64,000 nt of DNA from Cytauxzoon felis. Lineage: Eukaryota; Apicomplexa; Aconoidasida; Piroplasmida; Theileriidae. The stretch lies in assembly GCA_020283715.1 (NCBI GenBank), contig JAIQCW010000257.1:41072-105071 (forward strand). The letters run 5' to 3'. Position numbers and translations under genes: made by a program. Below are positions 11,103-23,152 of this stretch, one piece after another; position 1 is the first letter of the stretch, and every line of letters starts with the position of its first letter. Below the pieces are notes generated by a model, which worked only from the letters and a program-made list of their open reading frames with translations, ran no database searches and was not told the DNA's origin.

Positions 11103-14100
11103 ATGTCTTCCGGTGGTTATAAGCATCCATCATCAGCCACCTCTAATTATTATATGCCCGGGGTAACTAGAGAGTAAGTTTATCCCGTTCATATATATAA
11201 TTATTTAGGTTACTTGCATATACGAGGTCTGATATTGGTTTTGTTGACGCTTCTCCGTCAGAGTAAGTTTTTTAAACGACACTTATATTATTTCTAGCCC
11301 TTTTGGAAAACCACCTCCTGGATATGTACCAGGAAGAGGAAGAGGTGCCACTAGTTTTGCTGGAGGGGTGTCGAGAGATGATGCCGCTGATGAAAGTGAT
11401 ATAGCTGAATTAGAGGAATCTTCAGGATTAAACTGTGAAAATGAACAACTTTTTAAAGATGCAGAATATGACGAAGACGATAGACAGGCTGATTTAATAT
11501 ACGAGTCCATTGATTCACGTATGGATGAAAGAAGAAAATCACGACGAGAAGATAAATTAAAACAAGAAATTTCAAAGTTAAGAGATGAAAGGTATTATAA
11601 TTTATTAATTTATTTAATTGATTTAGACCTACAATACATCAACAACTTGCTCAGTATAAGCGTGGCTTAGCGACATTGACCAAAGGTAATACTAGTATTT
11701 TATTATATCATATTTTAGATGATTGGGAATCTATCCCTAATATCGGAGATTATTCATTAAAAAGGAAACAGCAAAAGAAGCAACAATTATATACACCTGC
11801 TCCTGATAGTCTATTATATACTGCTAGAAGTTCTATGCAATCAGATTCTAGTATAGGTACATCTACACCTCTAGGCATAATGGGTGGTATAACTCCTATT
11901 GGTCTTAAAACATCAATGGGTTTAAGAACTCCATCCGGTAATACTTCTTCCCTAAATGATCTTGGAGAAGCTCGAGGTGCCGTATTATCTATAACACTTG
12001 ATAAGGTTATGGATAACGTGTCTGGACAAACTGTTGTAGATCCTAAAGGTTATCTAACAGACTTAAATGCAATGAATGTATGCCGACATATCATTTCATT
12101 TATATTAATTCAGAGTGATATCGACTTATCTGATGTAAAAAAGGCTCGTACATTATTAAAATCTGTAATTAATACCAACCCTAAACATGGCCCTGGTTGG
12201 ATTGCTGCCGCTAGATTAGAGGAAATAGCTGGTATGTTGTATATTTTATATGTATAATTCTTCAGGTAAAATTGACGCTGCTAGGGAAATCATAGCACAG
12301 GGTTGTAAAAATTGTCCTGATAAAGAAGACGTGTGGTTGGAGGCTGCTAGACTTGAAAAACCAGAATTTGCAAAATCTGTATTAGCCAAGGCTATTAAAA
12401 CTATACCCTCATCTGTATGTTAATTAATTGAATGAACTTATTTATTAGGTCAAATTATGGATTGAAGCTGCTAATCGTGAATCAAATGAAGATGATAAAA
12501 AGCGTGTATTACGCAAGGCTCTCGAGTTCATTCCCAACTCTGTGAGGTTATGGAAAGAGGCTTTATCACTTGAAAATGAAATCAATGCATATATTTTATT
12601 AAAAAGAGCTGTTGAATGTATACCTGATTGTGTAGATATGTGGCTGGCTTTGGCACGTTTATGTCCGTATGAAGAAGCTCAGAAGGTTTTAAATGAGGCC
12701 AGGAAAAAAATACCTACAAGTATTGATATATGGATTACTGCTGCAAAATTGGAGGAATCTAATGGGAATTTTGATATGGTATTTACATCATTGAATTCTA
12801 TCGTTATATATTTAGATTGAGAGAATTATTACTCGTGGTTTGGAGAATTTATCTAAAAAGGGTGTCATTCATAATAGATCAAATTGGTTGAAGCATGCTC
12901 AGACTTGTGAATCTAAGTCATTTATTAAAACAACTTGTGCTATAATAAAGGTTTGCTATAATCATCTACATATTTCATTTCATTAGGCTACTATGATGAT
13001 TGGCGTTGATGAATCTAATTGTAAGCATACATGGTTGGATGATGGTGAAAAATTCATCGAGAGTGGCTCATATGAATGTGCTAGAGCGATTTACAAGAAT
13101 GCTATTGATAGAATGAAGAATAAAAAATCTTTATGGTTAGCATTGGCTGATTTGGAGAGTAAACATGGTACACCTGAAGCATTAGAAGAAGTATTAAAAT
13201 CTGTATGTTTATGTAATAAATTAAATTAAATAATTATAGGCTGTTGTTTATTGTCCTAAATCTGAGATTCTATGGTTGATGGCTGCTAAACAGAAGTGGT
13301 TGCAAGGAAATGTTGATGCTGCTCGTTCCATATTAGCTACAGCATTTAATCATAATGAAAATGTAGAGGCTATATCATTAGCTGCTGTAAAATTGGAAAG
13401 AGAACACGGTGAATTTGAACGTGCTAGGAAGTTGTTGGAACGTGCACGATCTCAATGTAATACTAAAAAGGTATTCATTGTATTTAATTTATATTACATT
13501 TCAGGTTTGGATGCAGAGTGTACAATTAGAACGACAATTAAAAAATTATGATCGCGCGTTCCAAATTGCTGAACAAGGTCTTGAAATCCATAGATATTTT
13601 GATAAACTATGGATGATATCAGGCCAGTTGAAGCTAGAAGATCCATCTCATGATACAGATGCATCAATGATGATGTATAATAGAGGTTTGATTCTATAAT
13701 TATTTCATTCATATTATTTAGGATTAGAATTATGTCCATGGAGTGTTAACCTATGGTTATTGACCATTGAATTACAAATTGAACTATCAGATTATACTAG
13801 GGCTAGGGCTATCGTTGAAACAGCCAAGACTAAAATAAGATCTATTGCAGGTTCACATATTAAAAGGTCTAGTAATACTGCCATATTGCCACAAAAATCA
13901 TTATCTAATAATGAACTGCTGAAAATGGCTAAAATCGCAATGGATAATAATGATGATGATCATTTAGTTGAGTCAATGATTGATAAAGTTATGTCTCAGT
14001 GTGATTTAATATGGTTGAAGGGTATTGAAATAGAGAAGTTGGCTGGTAATAATAATAATGCGTATTTCTTAATGTCTAAAGCATTACAAGAGTTACCAGA

Positions 14101-14650
14101 GTCTGGTATATTATGGGCGCATTCGATTTTTATGGAAGAGAAGTCATCACAGGTTTATTTTATACTGCATTTATAATGTTTATGATATTCAGAACTCTAA
14201 AGTTGTTGATGCACTTAATAAATGTCCAAATTCGCCAGAAGTTGTTCTAGCAGCTGCTAAATTATTCTGGACTGATAAAAAACTAGTTAAAGCTAGGAAA
14301 TGGTTTCAAAGAGCAATCGCATTAGATGATACAAATGGGAATATATGGGGTTTGTGTATGGATTTAAATTAAATTATTTTTTAGGTACATTTGTAGCGTT
14401 CGAATTAGATTGTGGTGATGAAAATAATATTAAAGATGTAATAAATAAATGTACACAAGCTGAACCTAATAGAGGATATGAATGGTGTAAAGTTGTTAAA
14501 AAGGTTGAGAATTGGAGCTTAACATATCCACAAAAGTTATATGTATACATTAAACAATATTATCCTAATGTATTACGTAATGAAGAAGAATTATCAAGTG
14601 AAGTCTTATCAGTATTAAAACCGGTATTATGTAAGGAGGAAGTCGAATGA
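11103..14650 (+). CDS. PRP6: PRP6, U4/U6.U5 tri-snRNP splicing factor (13 exons)
   Basis: Exons: 11103-11173, 11209-11262, 11298-11591, 11627-12231, 12266-12414, 12449-12778, 12816-12950, 12987-13202, 13240-13470, 13505-13685, 13722-14152, 14193-14349, 14385-14650; all phases close; 1039 aa. Introns are 33-40 nt. The PRP1_N domain is unmistakable: [20 protein letters not shown] then AGGVSRDD across exons 2-3. The rest is a chain of HAT/TPR-like repeats (patterns such as KxWIEAAxxE, LWxALAxLE, xLWxxxIxxE). The protein bridges U5 and U4/U6 in the nucleus. An insertion with TPxGxxTPxGLxT-type repeats near residues 180-230 matches the threonine/proline stretch phosphorylated by PRP4 kinase in relatives. 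Donors include several GTTTG variants. The gene offers a good reference set for this organism's splice sites. Confidence 0.95.
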
Positions 14651-14694
14651 ATATCATTTACACTACTTTTTTCATCCTATATAATAAATATTAA

Positions 14695-15087
14695 TTACAA
14701 GTATAAATTTACATTGTCAACGTCGACACGTCCAACATTAATTTTCGATGCCAAGTTATTATACATGTTATCCCACCAATTATCCCATTGATTATCGACT
14801 GGTACAGTGGCTCCAATCTATATCATTACAATAATTAAATGATAAACAAACTCCACGTTTATCAGTTACATTTTCAAGAGATATCACATTTACATTACCA
14901 TCCTCCGATTTACCTAAGCCTTTACCTCTAGGAAATCGTATAATAAAGTCAAATCAACGTACTCTTTCCAACCATATTTAGATAATATAGATGCACCTAT
15001 TTTTGATACATATTTATTACAAGTCGAAGATGAAGAATAATTAACTGATTGTTGATTTTTAAAATTGTCTTCATGTGAATTAGACAT
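14695..15087 (-). CDS. GPATCH4-like G-patch protein
   Basis: Three exons: 15087-14963, 14927-14852, 14817-14695 (introns 35 and 34 nt); 107 aa. The spliced product carries a G-patch, ILSKYGWKEGKGLGKSEDG, then a K-R-G-V/I-G-A-T turn and QWDNWWDNMYNNLASKI, matching the [ND]xWWxxx[FY]N tail typical of GPATCH4. G-patch proteins activate DEAH-box helicases. GPATCH4 relatives are nucleolar and linked to rRNA/snRNA 2'-O-methylation, so a nucleolar role is inferred. In-frame codons extend upstream to 15195 but look non-coding, so the ATG at 15087 is preferred. The protein lacks the long Lys-rich C-terminal tail of animal GPATCH4. Confidence 0.75.
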
Positions 15088-15294
15088 GTTAAATGCGATG
15101 TAATTTATATACAGTTTAATATGAATGTCTATATACCACACAATGACATGTAACATGGACTCTATTATTCTATTTACAATAACAATTTTCATCAAAAATC
15201 CTAATAAACTTATATATTATCGCATTTTAATTATAAATTATAATGGAATCTTATGCTATACATCTATTAATATTCAACTTGATTGGTATTTATA

Positions 15295-16959
15295 ATGATT
15301 GACTTATTAGTAGGATACTTTTTAAAATATAATAATATATCTAATGATAAAATCAATATATCAGGGAATATCAGATTGATGTATGTTTATAATAAATTAA
15401 AATCAATTATATATTAGATTCTACGCAATATTGATTTATGAATTGATTCAGTCGTTTCTATTTCCTTCCATTTCTAATCTATCACTTTTTTTAATTTTTC
15501 ACGATAACATATTCGTATGTTTACTATATATTATATCAAATTTCTTTAGGTAAGTAGAATAGCGGCACTTAATCATGTTGGTTCTGCTATTGCTGGATTA
15601 TTTGGATTTATATTATCCTATATGAAACTTACAAAATGGTTGTATAAGACTCCATTTATATCAACTATATTCATATATATTCATATAAGTATGTTTTTAT
15701 TATTGAATATATCACTTTTTTAGTTGTATATGATTTATATTCGCAATCTAATAATAAAATATTCCATGCTATTTGGCATTTGACTTATCACATTTTATGT
15801 TCTATTATGAACATTTCGCTAGTAAATTTACTTGTCTTATCAATTAAAACAGGTATTTACTATTATATTTCATGTAATATCAATTAGGTGATAAAGGTCC
15901 ATATTTCATAATTTATAATATATTGATGAAGATTGGTCATATATTAGGACCATTAATACATTTGTTGATGAACTGTCTATTTAAGTGGCCAAACTTTGAG
16001 AAGTTTCACGGTTTATTAAACTGTTATAATATCAATTATACTAATGCTTTTATCACTGTACTTTCATTACTTAAGGTTTGTTTATGTAGTAGTCATATAA
16101 AAAAAATATAGTTGTATGTTACAATGGGATTAGATGACCCCAATCGAGACTATGCACTTGTACCAAAGGATTCTCAATATTCTATTGATGATAAAGTTGA
16201 AATGAAATACGTTTATGATTCAAAACGTTATTCACGAGTACCTATTGTCATATTTCTTACGAATGTCTTTGTTACAATCGGTGCAGGTATATTCGTTTAA
16301 TTATATTCTAAATTCGATAGGTATATCAATAAGGTTTATGGATATTTATTTGTTGAAAAAATTTAATGTCGATTATACATTTTTTTGGTTGGCATCATTG
16401 TTAATCCCTATATTAACAAGTTTAATTTTACTTGGTATGTCAATTTTATATATAATTTCAAACCTACAGTTATGAACTCTAAACAAAAGTTATATGGCAA
16501 GATGTCTGTAGTATTTGTATCATATTTTATTTCATTGATGTAAGTTTATTTTATTAATTAAATGTTACACTTTAGATTCTTATATATATTCATTTATAAT
16601 AATGATAAGAAAACAGTATTAGTTGCTTATATACTAAGGTAATATGAATAAATATCTTAAATATTACAATGATAGGTCTGTATTTCAAAATGCTCCGAGT
16701 CCTATCAAGACATCAATGATTATACAATGCAGTAAAATATCTTCGGCTGGATATTGGTTATCTGCGGATTACATAACTAGAATAGTATTTGCGATAACAG
16801 GATTGATTGGCGGTATAATTGTGGAATCATATGGATATCAAGCATGTTTCCTTATTACCGGTATGTATCTATGAATTAAAATACTTATCAACAGGTTTGA
16901 TTTATACTACAACTACGATGATATTGTTACCGTGTTCATTTATCTATTCTGAATTATAA
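15295..16959 (+). CDS. MFS-type membrane transporter (11 exons)
   Basis: Exons: 15295-15380, 15418-15514, 15550-15688, 15724-15852, 15888-16075, 16112-16286, 16321-16434, 16470-16539, 16576-16638, 16676-16860, 16895-16959; introns 34-37 nt, phases consistent; about 436 aa. Hydrophobic segments occur throughout. The second half shows VTIGAGISIRFMDIYLLKKF and SAGYWLSADYITRIVFAITG then GGIIVESYGYQACFLITG. These correspond to the GxGMTxxFFPLFF and SxxRxxWxGSAxxGGxLxDxYGYxxxFLIT patterns of a eukaryotic MFS_1 subgroup. The substrate is unknown. An alternative upstream start at 15243 would need a 25-nt intron, shorter than all others here, so I start at 15295. The first TM segment may therefore be incomplete. 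Confidence 0.75.
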
Positions 16960-17041
16960 TCTTTTAACATAAATTATAATTTTATAGTGTAATGTTATTA
17001 TTTATATATTATATATTAAATTATAATTATTTGTTTATAAA

Positions 17042-17317
17042 ATGTTGCAAACTAGTGGTATTGGATCAGATTTAAATCATTTGTCGGCATCTCAGAGGTC
17101 TGCAGTGTTGAATAAACTTAATCAAATACAATATCAAGACACGATGGATACTTATAATGGTCTTGTTGAAAGATGTTTTAATGAATGTATCACAGGTTTT
17201 AGATGTAAAGAATTGGATAAAAAGGAAACAGAGTGTGTTGAATCATGTGTCAAATTGTTTTTCGACTTTTCTCAAAGAGTTGGTGTCAGATTTGGTGAAA
17301 AACAAACAGTATTATAA
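17042..17317 (+). CDS. TIM9: TIM9, small mitochondrial intermembrane-space chaperone
   Basis: Single exon, 91 aa. It contains the twin CX3C motif CFNEC ... CVESC within a helix-loop-helix, with YNGLVERCFNECI and CVESCVKLFFDFSQRVGVRF matching Tim9. An extra Cys lies between the motifs (FRCKELD), as in other Tim9 proteins. With Tim10 it forms the hexamer that carries hydrophobic precursors to the TIM22 and SAM complexes, after Mia40-dependent oxidation. The length is normal. It is convergent with the following helical-repeat gene, with 8 bases between stops. Confidence 0.88.
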   Translation: MLQTSGIGSDLNHLSASQRSAVLNKLNQIQYQDTMDTYNGLVERCFNECITGFRCKELDKKETECVESCVKLFFDFSQRVGVRFGEKQTVL

Positions 17318-17325
17318 TAGATTAA

Positions 17326-19466
17326 TTAATTGAAATTATATTTATTTAAATTGTAAAACTGTCTATCAATTATATCATGTCTTTTAATGTCAGAATTCGT
17401 TAATTTTTTGATGTAACTTGGTATATGAATATATTTATACGATTTTTCATTAGCGCCTGCAACAATGTCAAGTTTGAAATCAACTATCTTCTCTATAGAA
17501 ACAATAATATTGTTTGATTCCAACAATTCCTTCAGTCTATTCTCTTCTATTTTGTATATTCCAATATCTTCAGCGATGTAACCAAGTCTATTGATGTCGT
17601 TATATAATGAGCTCAATTCCTCATGTTTGAAAATGAATCTAGGGTCTATGATTTCATTAAATAACATATTAAAACATTCTTCGTGTTTGTAATCCAATTC
17701 AACGTATGCGTGTATTAATTTCGATACAATCATTGAAGTTATATCATCTGATTTATTTAATATCTCATTTGACAATTTTGATAGCATTTTATCTATTGAT
17801 GTGTTATAGTAGAGAAAATTGGCATAACATTCTACTATCCACAATAGTGTATGTATTTTAGCATCACCTAAAAACGTTGAGTTTCCTTCAGAATTTCCAT
17901 GTAATATTGGAATTGTTAATAATAATGATTGATTTTCAATTATTTCTTTATTGTATTGTTCGGAATCATCTTTATTGACTTCATCTATGGTATATATAAG
18001 TGTATGATTGAATATACCTTTACGATTTAAGTTAGAGAATCGAACATGTGAATGGGAGTCTATAAATTTATTCGGTACATAGTCAGGCATTATAGAATTA
18101 ATATAATCAGCAATGGTTGATAATAATGATTCGTTTTTAATATTCAAAACTGTTAAAGATCGTAATATCATACCAACTTCATCACATGTGTATTGATTCG
18201 TATATAACTCTAAATGCTTGGTACAGAAATAAAACAAAGATCCATGTAAATGACCAATCTATAGATCAATATTATAAACATCGACTACATACTTTTCCAT
18301 ATGAATATAAAATCGATGCAATTGCTCTTGGATATAATTCTAATGATTGTATCCCAACGTGTTCAGCGATCTTATTTAACAGTTCAGATTTCTGTATATA
18401 TATAAACTATCATTAAAAAATTTACCTTGACTAGAATTCTAGATAGTGATGATGATAATAAGCATAATGAATGTATATCCAAATCTTTAATTCTCTTTGA
18501 AATGATCTGAAGATTATCATTAATTATATTTTTACTTACATTAGATAAATGCGATATTATATTACTGGATAAAGTGTGTTTAGATAATGCTGATATTAAA
18601 AGTACTAATGATAATGAATTAATATTAGATTTACTATCAGTTCTCTTATATACTTCACTCTCTATTAATGATAACGCATGTTTATGATTACAAAAGTTCA
18701 ATTTCGACAGTGCATTAACACTAAGTGAAAATAATTTGTCGTCATAAATATCCAGTAACTTTAAGAATTGACATGACAATACTGTAAGTATTTTATAATC
18801 TAAATGATTAATAAGCTTAGAATAAGATGAAAATATCAGTGTCATATCAAATGGTGTTAATTTATTTACACATTTATATAGACTGCATTCAATTAAGTAG
18901 TATAAATTTTTATTATAATAACCTAAATTTGTATATGAATAGAATATTGATGAAATATCTGATGGTTTCATTGTTTGTAAACGTAATGATATTTCAGGTA
19001 ACATTAACTGGAATAGAAAATGATTCTTAAATTGTAATATAGAAAATGTTTTTAATATTATAGAAATTTGATCAGAAGATAATATTTTTATATATTGATT
19101 CATCTTTGATGATATCAATTCCAATAATATACGATGTCTATATTTCATATAACCATATGAATATAATATTGAACACAATTCCTTTATATTTAATTCATCT
19201 AATATATCAATCAAATCTGTAGTATATTTCCTCCATAATTCAATATTAGTTTGTCCGGATCTTGCAGCTTTATAAATATCAGTTACAATATTTTTATTAA
19301 ATTTATATAATGTTGAATAAGAATTAGTATAATTGAATGTATTTAATTTATTTACTTGTACAAGTATACCGGATATATTATATTGATGAAGTAACATATA
19401 CCGATTTTCTAACGTTGATAGTATATAAAATTTACATCTATTGACCATTGGTATCTTTGATATCAT
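17326..19466 (-). CDS. Helical-repeat (HPR/OPR-like, RAP-type superfamily) organelle RNA-binding protein candidate
   Basis: Three exons: 19466-18426, 18391-18293, 18258-17326; introns both 34 nt; 690 aa. The first 400 residues are tandem ~37-residue helical repeats with recurring patterns such as 'IxxILxxFSxLxFxNHxLF', 'DISSIFYSYTNLGYYNKNLY' and 'DDKLFSLSVNALSKLNFCNH'. This is the form seen in apicomplexan heptatricopeptide/octotricopeptide proteins, which act on fragmented mitochondrial rRNAs or organelle transcripts. I do not see a convincing C-terminal RAP nuclease-like domain. The first ATG (19466) lies inside the last exon of the upstream same-strand gene (stop at 19438), so translation may start later, for example at Met7 (19448) or Met23. 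Confidence 0.65.
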
Positions 19467-20523
19467 TTATTGAAAATAGGTCATAAGAATATAAAGGAAG
19501 TGATTCATTTCCACCCCAGTTTAAAAATATATTGTCTATATGGTTTTTAAATTTCTTATCTTCGATATGAAATTTTATTACATTATCAAGTACACTATAA
19601 TTTAATTATAAATTCATTATCAAACATACATATTAACATTATCTATAATATCATTAGATGACATTGATGACATAGCTACTTTAACAGTTCTAAATAGTTA
19701 TAATGATAATATGGTCAACATACACGCAAGAACCATTCGTTAATTTATAATAAGTAGAACAGATTGAATCGTTAATTGTTTTGCTTAAATTTGTTTTAGA
19801 GAATGTTATACTTATAGGTAATCTAAGTGATATAATTTTAATGTAATATACAACATACTTCTTTTTCTCTATAAAATATGAACCAAGTAATGATGGCAAA
19901 CTAGGAGCTATTGATTTATCACATAAAAAAAGATCAAAAGAATTACAAAGTAAACGTTTATCTTCATAAGATTTATATTTCTTACGTAATTTAGAAACGC
20001 CAATAACCTATTAATATATAAATTTATATTTGTATATATACCTTTTTTATTTCCGGAATTTTTAATTGTGTGAAAAAATATTTCCAGTCTTTCTGAGGAT
20101 CCTTTACAAATACACAAACATCGCGTCCAGAATATATTGAGTGTTTTAATTTACTATAATTGATTATAATTTATAACTGTAAACATACATCTGTAAAGGT
20201 TTAACATGGACCTCAGTATTTATTTTGTGTAATGAAAACTGCAAATATACAGGTTTACCAGCGGAATCCTCGAGTAAATTTGGTACTTTCACTTGTTTAT
20301 CCAATTCGTCACGTTTTTTGAATGAATTTATAACATTTTCCAGTAAAGAGTTGTCGATTGTAATGTTTTTATTATCTAAACATGATCTTCCCTTAATCAA
20401 TAAACGTTCTTTAACAGTTGATTTTTTTTTAGATTCGTCACTCTTTATAACCTTTTTCAATTTCTCATCAATAGATTTAGTTTTTTTAATTTTATTGTAG
20501 CGATATAATTTAGAGATTGCCAT
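19438..20523 (-). CDS. Ribosomal L1-domain ribosome biogenesis protein (UTP30/RSL1D1-like)
   Basis: Six exons: 20523-20189, 20153-20042, 20007-19859, 19822-19724, 19689-19630, 19594-19438; introns 34-36 nt; 303 aa. After a Lys-rich N-terminus, residues about 90-290 form an L1-like domain: VYLQFSLHKI, DVCVFVKDPQKDW, VIGVSKLRKKYKSYEDKRLL, SFDLFLCDKSIAPSLPSLLG, EKKKLPISITF, then a VKVAMSSMSSNDIIDNV helix. This order matches Utp30/Cic1/RSL1D1 rather than ribosomal uL1, because of the basic leader and the YKSYEDKR signature. In relatives it associates with nucleolar pre-ribosomes. The stop at 19438-19440 overlaps the annotated start region of the next same-strand gene by 29 bases. Confidence 0.85.
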
Positions 20524-20788
20524 GTATATTGATTATTAAGTAAATTGTAAGAATTATAGATTTAGATATTATATTATTAATATATACTATATATTATAGT
20601 AAATATGTACAAGAATTTTGTATTAATTAATAATATATATAAACAATAAATAAACTAGAGACATCTATAAATGATAATTAATAAATAATATTATATTAAA
20701 GTGTAATTATAAACTATTAATGTTCAACAACATCAATGTCATTACACATAGTCGTTAATATAGTGTAATATTATATTATATATCATAA

Positions 20789-22525
20789 ATGATATTATTT
20801 ATAAATATTATCATTCAATTGTATTTATATAATTTTGTTATATCATTAAGATATGATGAAAAGCCCGTTCAATCATATTTCGATCTAAATTTACACAAAG
20901 TCGACCTGTTCTCTGAAAATGAATTTCTTAGAATTTTTAGTCTTAAAAACACTTCTAGACTTACACCTTATTTTTTTAATGATAAAAATGTCATTTCATC
21001 AGATATCTCACTCAATATCGATTGCACATCCCAAATGTGGACTACCTATTACGGGAAAATTGTTATAGGTTTGTCTACATATAATCAACACACATTGATT
21101 ATAGGATCTAACAACGATGTTGACAATACATTCAATGTGTTATTTGATACCGGTTCATCTGTATGTTCATATAAATTTATACATTTTATTAATAGGAGTT
21201 TTGGTTGCTCAACGATTCATGGTATTTATATAATTTCAAATTTAATATTTTCAGTGTTACTAATCAATGTATAAATCATAAAAGGTATCATATTTCAAAA
21301 GATTGGACTCCTATGCGTGATAATAATGATAATTATGTACCCATTAATATAAAGTATTTATCTGGTGATATTAAGGCTATTGATGGTTTGTTTATTTCAT
21401 TCCATATTCTATACATTAGGTACGACAACTATCAATTTAATGAATGGTATCATACTAAAAAATGTTAATGTTGGACTTGCGGTATGTTCATAGTACAAAT
21501 AAATTTAAATAATAGACGTCTGTAAACATTCCTATATTTAATCAAGTAAAATGGGATGGTATAGTTGGCTTGGGTTTTATTACTGAGGAAATGAAAAATC
21601 GTGGATCTCAACCCATATTTGAAGCCATTATGAAAAATAAACATCTTTTCCCGGGTTTTAAATGTCAAATTTCATACTATGTTTCAAAAAAAAGTTCGTG
21701 TACCATTATTTATTTATTTATTGTAGGTGGTAATATTACCTTTGGTGGAATCAATCCAATATACAAAAGGAATCCTGAAGATGTTGTCATGTATGTTGAT
21801 TCAATTAATTTTATAATTTCTTAGTTGGTCGCCTGTTGTTGATGATACATCTTATTGGACATTGAGATTGAACAAACTTTATTTAAAATATCCTCATTCA
21901 TATAATGAGAATAACATAATATTATCTGAACAGATTCTCGGAGCAATAGATGGTTTGTTTCATTTAATTTTTTAATATATTCCTTTAGATGTCAAGGTTA
22001 TAATGGATACTGGTATGAACTAAATATATATAACATTAATTTATAGGTACATATTTTATTTATGCGCCAAAGGTAATTCATAGTATATTTAAAGTTTATA
22101 TGATAGGAATTATCGATATTACTAAGCAAATTACACAATGAAAACTGTATAAACATTCATAAAATGCCTACATTTACTTTTGAATTGCATAGTAACAGGG
22201 GATCGGGTATTTTTATTAGGTATTATTCAATAATAATTAGGCGTTGTGCTGGAGCTAAATCCCGAAGATTATATACTAAACTACAATGATTTAAACGGTA
22301 ATAAAAGATGTATATTGGGAATTATAAGCGATGAACAACAACAAGTGAGTTGAACCGTCTGCAAACATATAAACAACAGGAACTCGGTATTACCGCTTGG
22401 ACATTTGGAGAGGTAAGAAATGTACAAAATGGTTATATATTCCGAAGGTTTTTTTAAGAAAGTACTATACCGTCTATGATTATGAGGAGAAACAAGTGGG
22501 TTTTGTACCCAGTAAAAGGGAATAA
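20789..22525 (+). CDS. Pepsin-like aspartyl protease (plasmepsin family, 13 exons)
   Basis: Exons: 20789-21160, 21196-21221, 21255-21385, 21420-21481, 21516-21693, 21727-21790, 21825-21952, 21989-22012, 22047-22072, 22107-22206, 22241-22344, 22380-22412, 22448-22525; introns 33-36 nt; 441 aa. A signal peptide-like leader is followed by [14 protein letters not shown], the first catalytic FDTGSSEFW and the second [12 protein letters not shown]; the VGLGF and [17 protein letters not shown] segments are also present. Both active-site Asp-Thr-Gly triads are intact. The flap Tyr is not certain. In apicomplexans such enzymes act in the secretory pathway, in protein export/egress maturation or in the food vacuole; which class this is cannot be decided here. 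The 24-26-nt exons (2, 8 and 9) are notable. The donor at 21694 (GTTCGT) is the least certain. Confidence 0.9.
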
Positions 22526-23152
22526 TGGATATACACATCGCATAAATACTTATATACAATTAATGTATTTAACTTTTTTATAAATAAATATATTTGGACA
22601 GTTGTTTACGGTATAAATGTATGGAATATCTAGTTCTGGGAAAATTCCCGGTGAGGTGTAACCAATGAAAAAATTGAAGGGGATAAATCCAAACGATTGA
22701 TTTATATATAGTATAGAATGGAATATATAAAATACTATAAAAAATAAATGAATTGTCATGGACATAAATGGCACCTTTATGCTATTGTATAATGTCTGGG
22801 GTGATTATATAGTATATTGTGTATATACTAACGTCATTTATTTTGAATTTGATAATAATTGCTTCAGACATTAACCCGCTCTTAATTGCATAATATTATT
22901 TCAATATTAATCTAGTTATCATTCACTAGTTAATATAAAGTCATAGTATTTGCGCACAACATATGATTAAATTGTTTCTACGTTATAGAAATGGTTTTAT
23001 AAAGCCTAATATTTTAGGTTTGTATTATTTCATCATATATTTGAATCATATTCCAATCGTCATTGATTTTGCCTTTACATGATATATTTTCATGTACCTG
23101 TAATTTTTACTATGTAACTTGACTAATTGATTTAATTAAATGCTTTAATATA
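22526..23152. other. Intergenic, no gene seen
   Basis: About 630 AT-rich bases between two same-strand genes. Minus-strand ORFs here are short, begin inside the protease gene and lack coding character. No RNA gene recognised. Confidence 0.5.

Noticed and set aside
13409..13739. Alternative-frame ORFs within PRP6
   Set aside because: They combine exon read-through into introns; the spliced PRP6 frame explains the sequence.
15243..15310. Extra first exon of the MFS gene with a 25-nt intron
   Set aside because: Intron length is outside the observed range. An in-frame ATG at 15295 gives a simpler start, though the alternative is not excluded.
22281..22774. Two minus-strand ORFs over the end of the protease gene
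   Set aside because: The first is antisense to coding exons; the second has hydrophobic AT-codon composition typical of chance ORFs in T-rich DNA.
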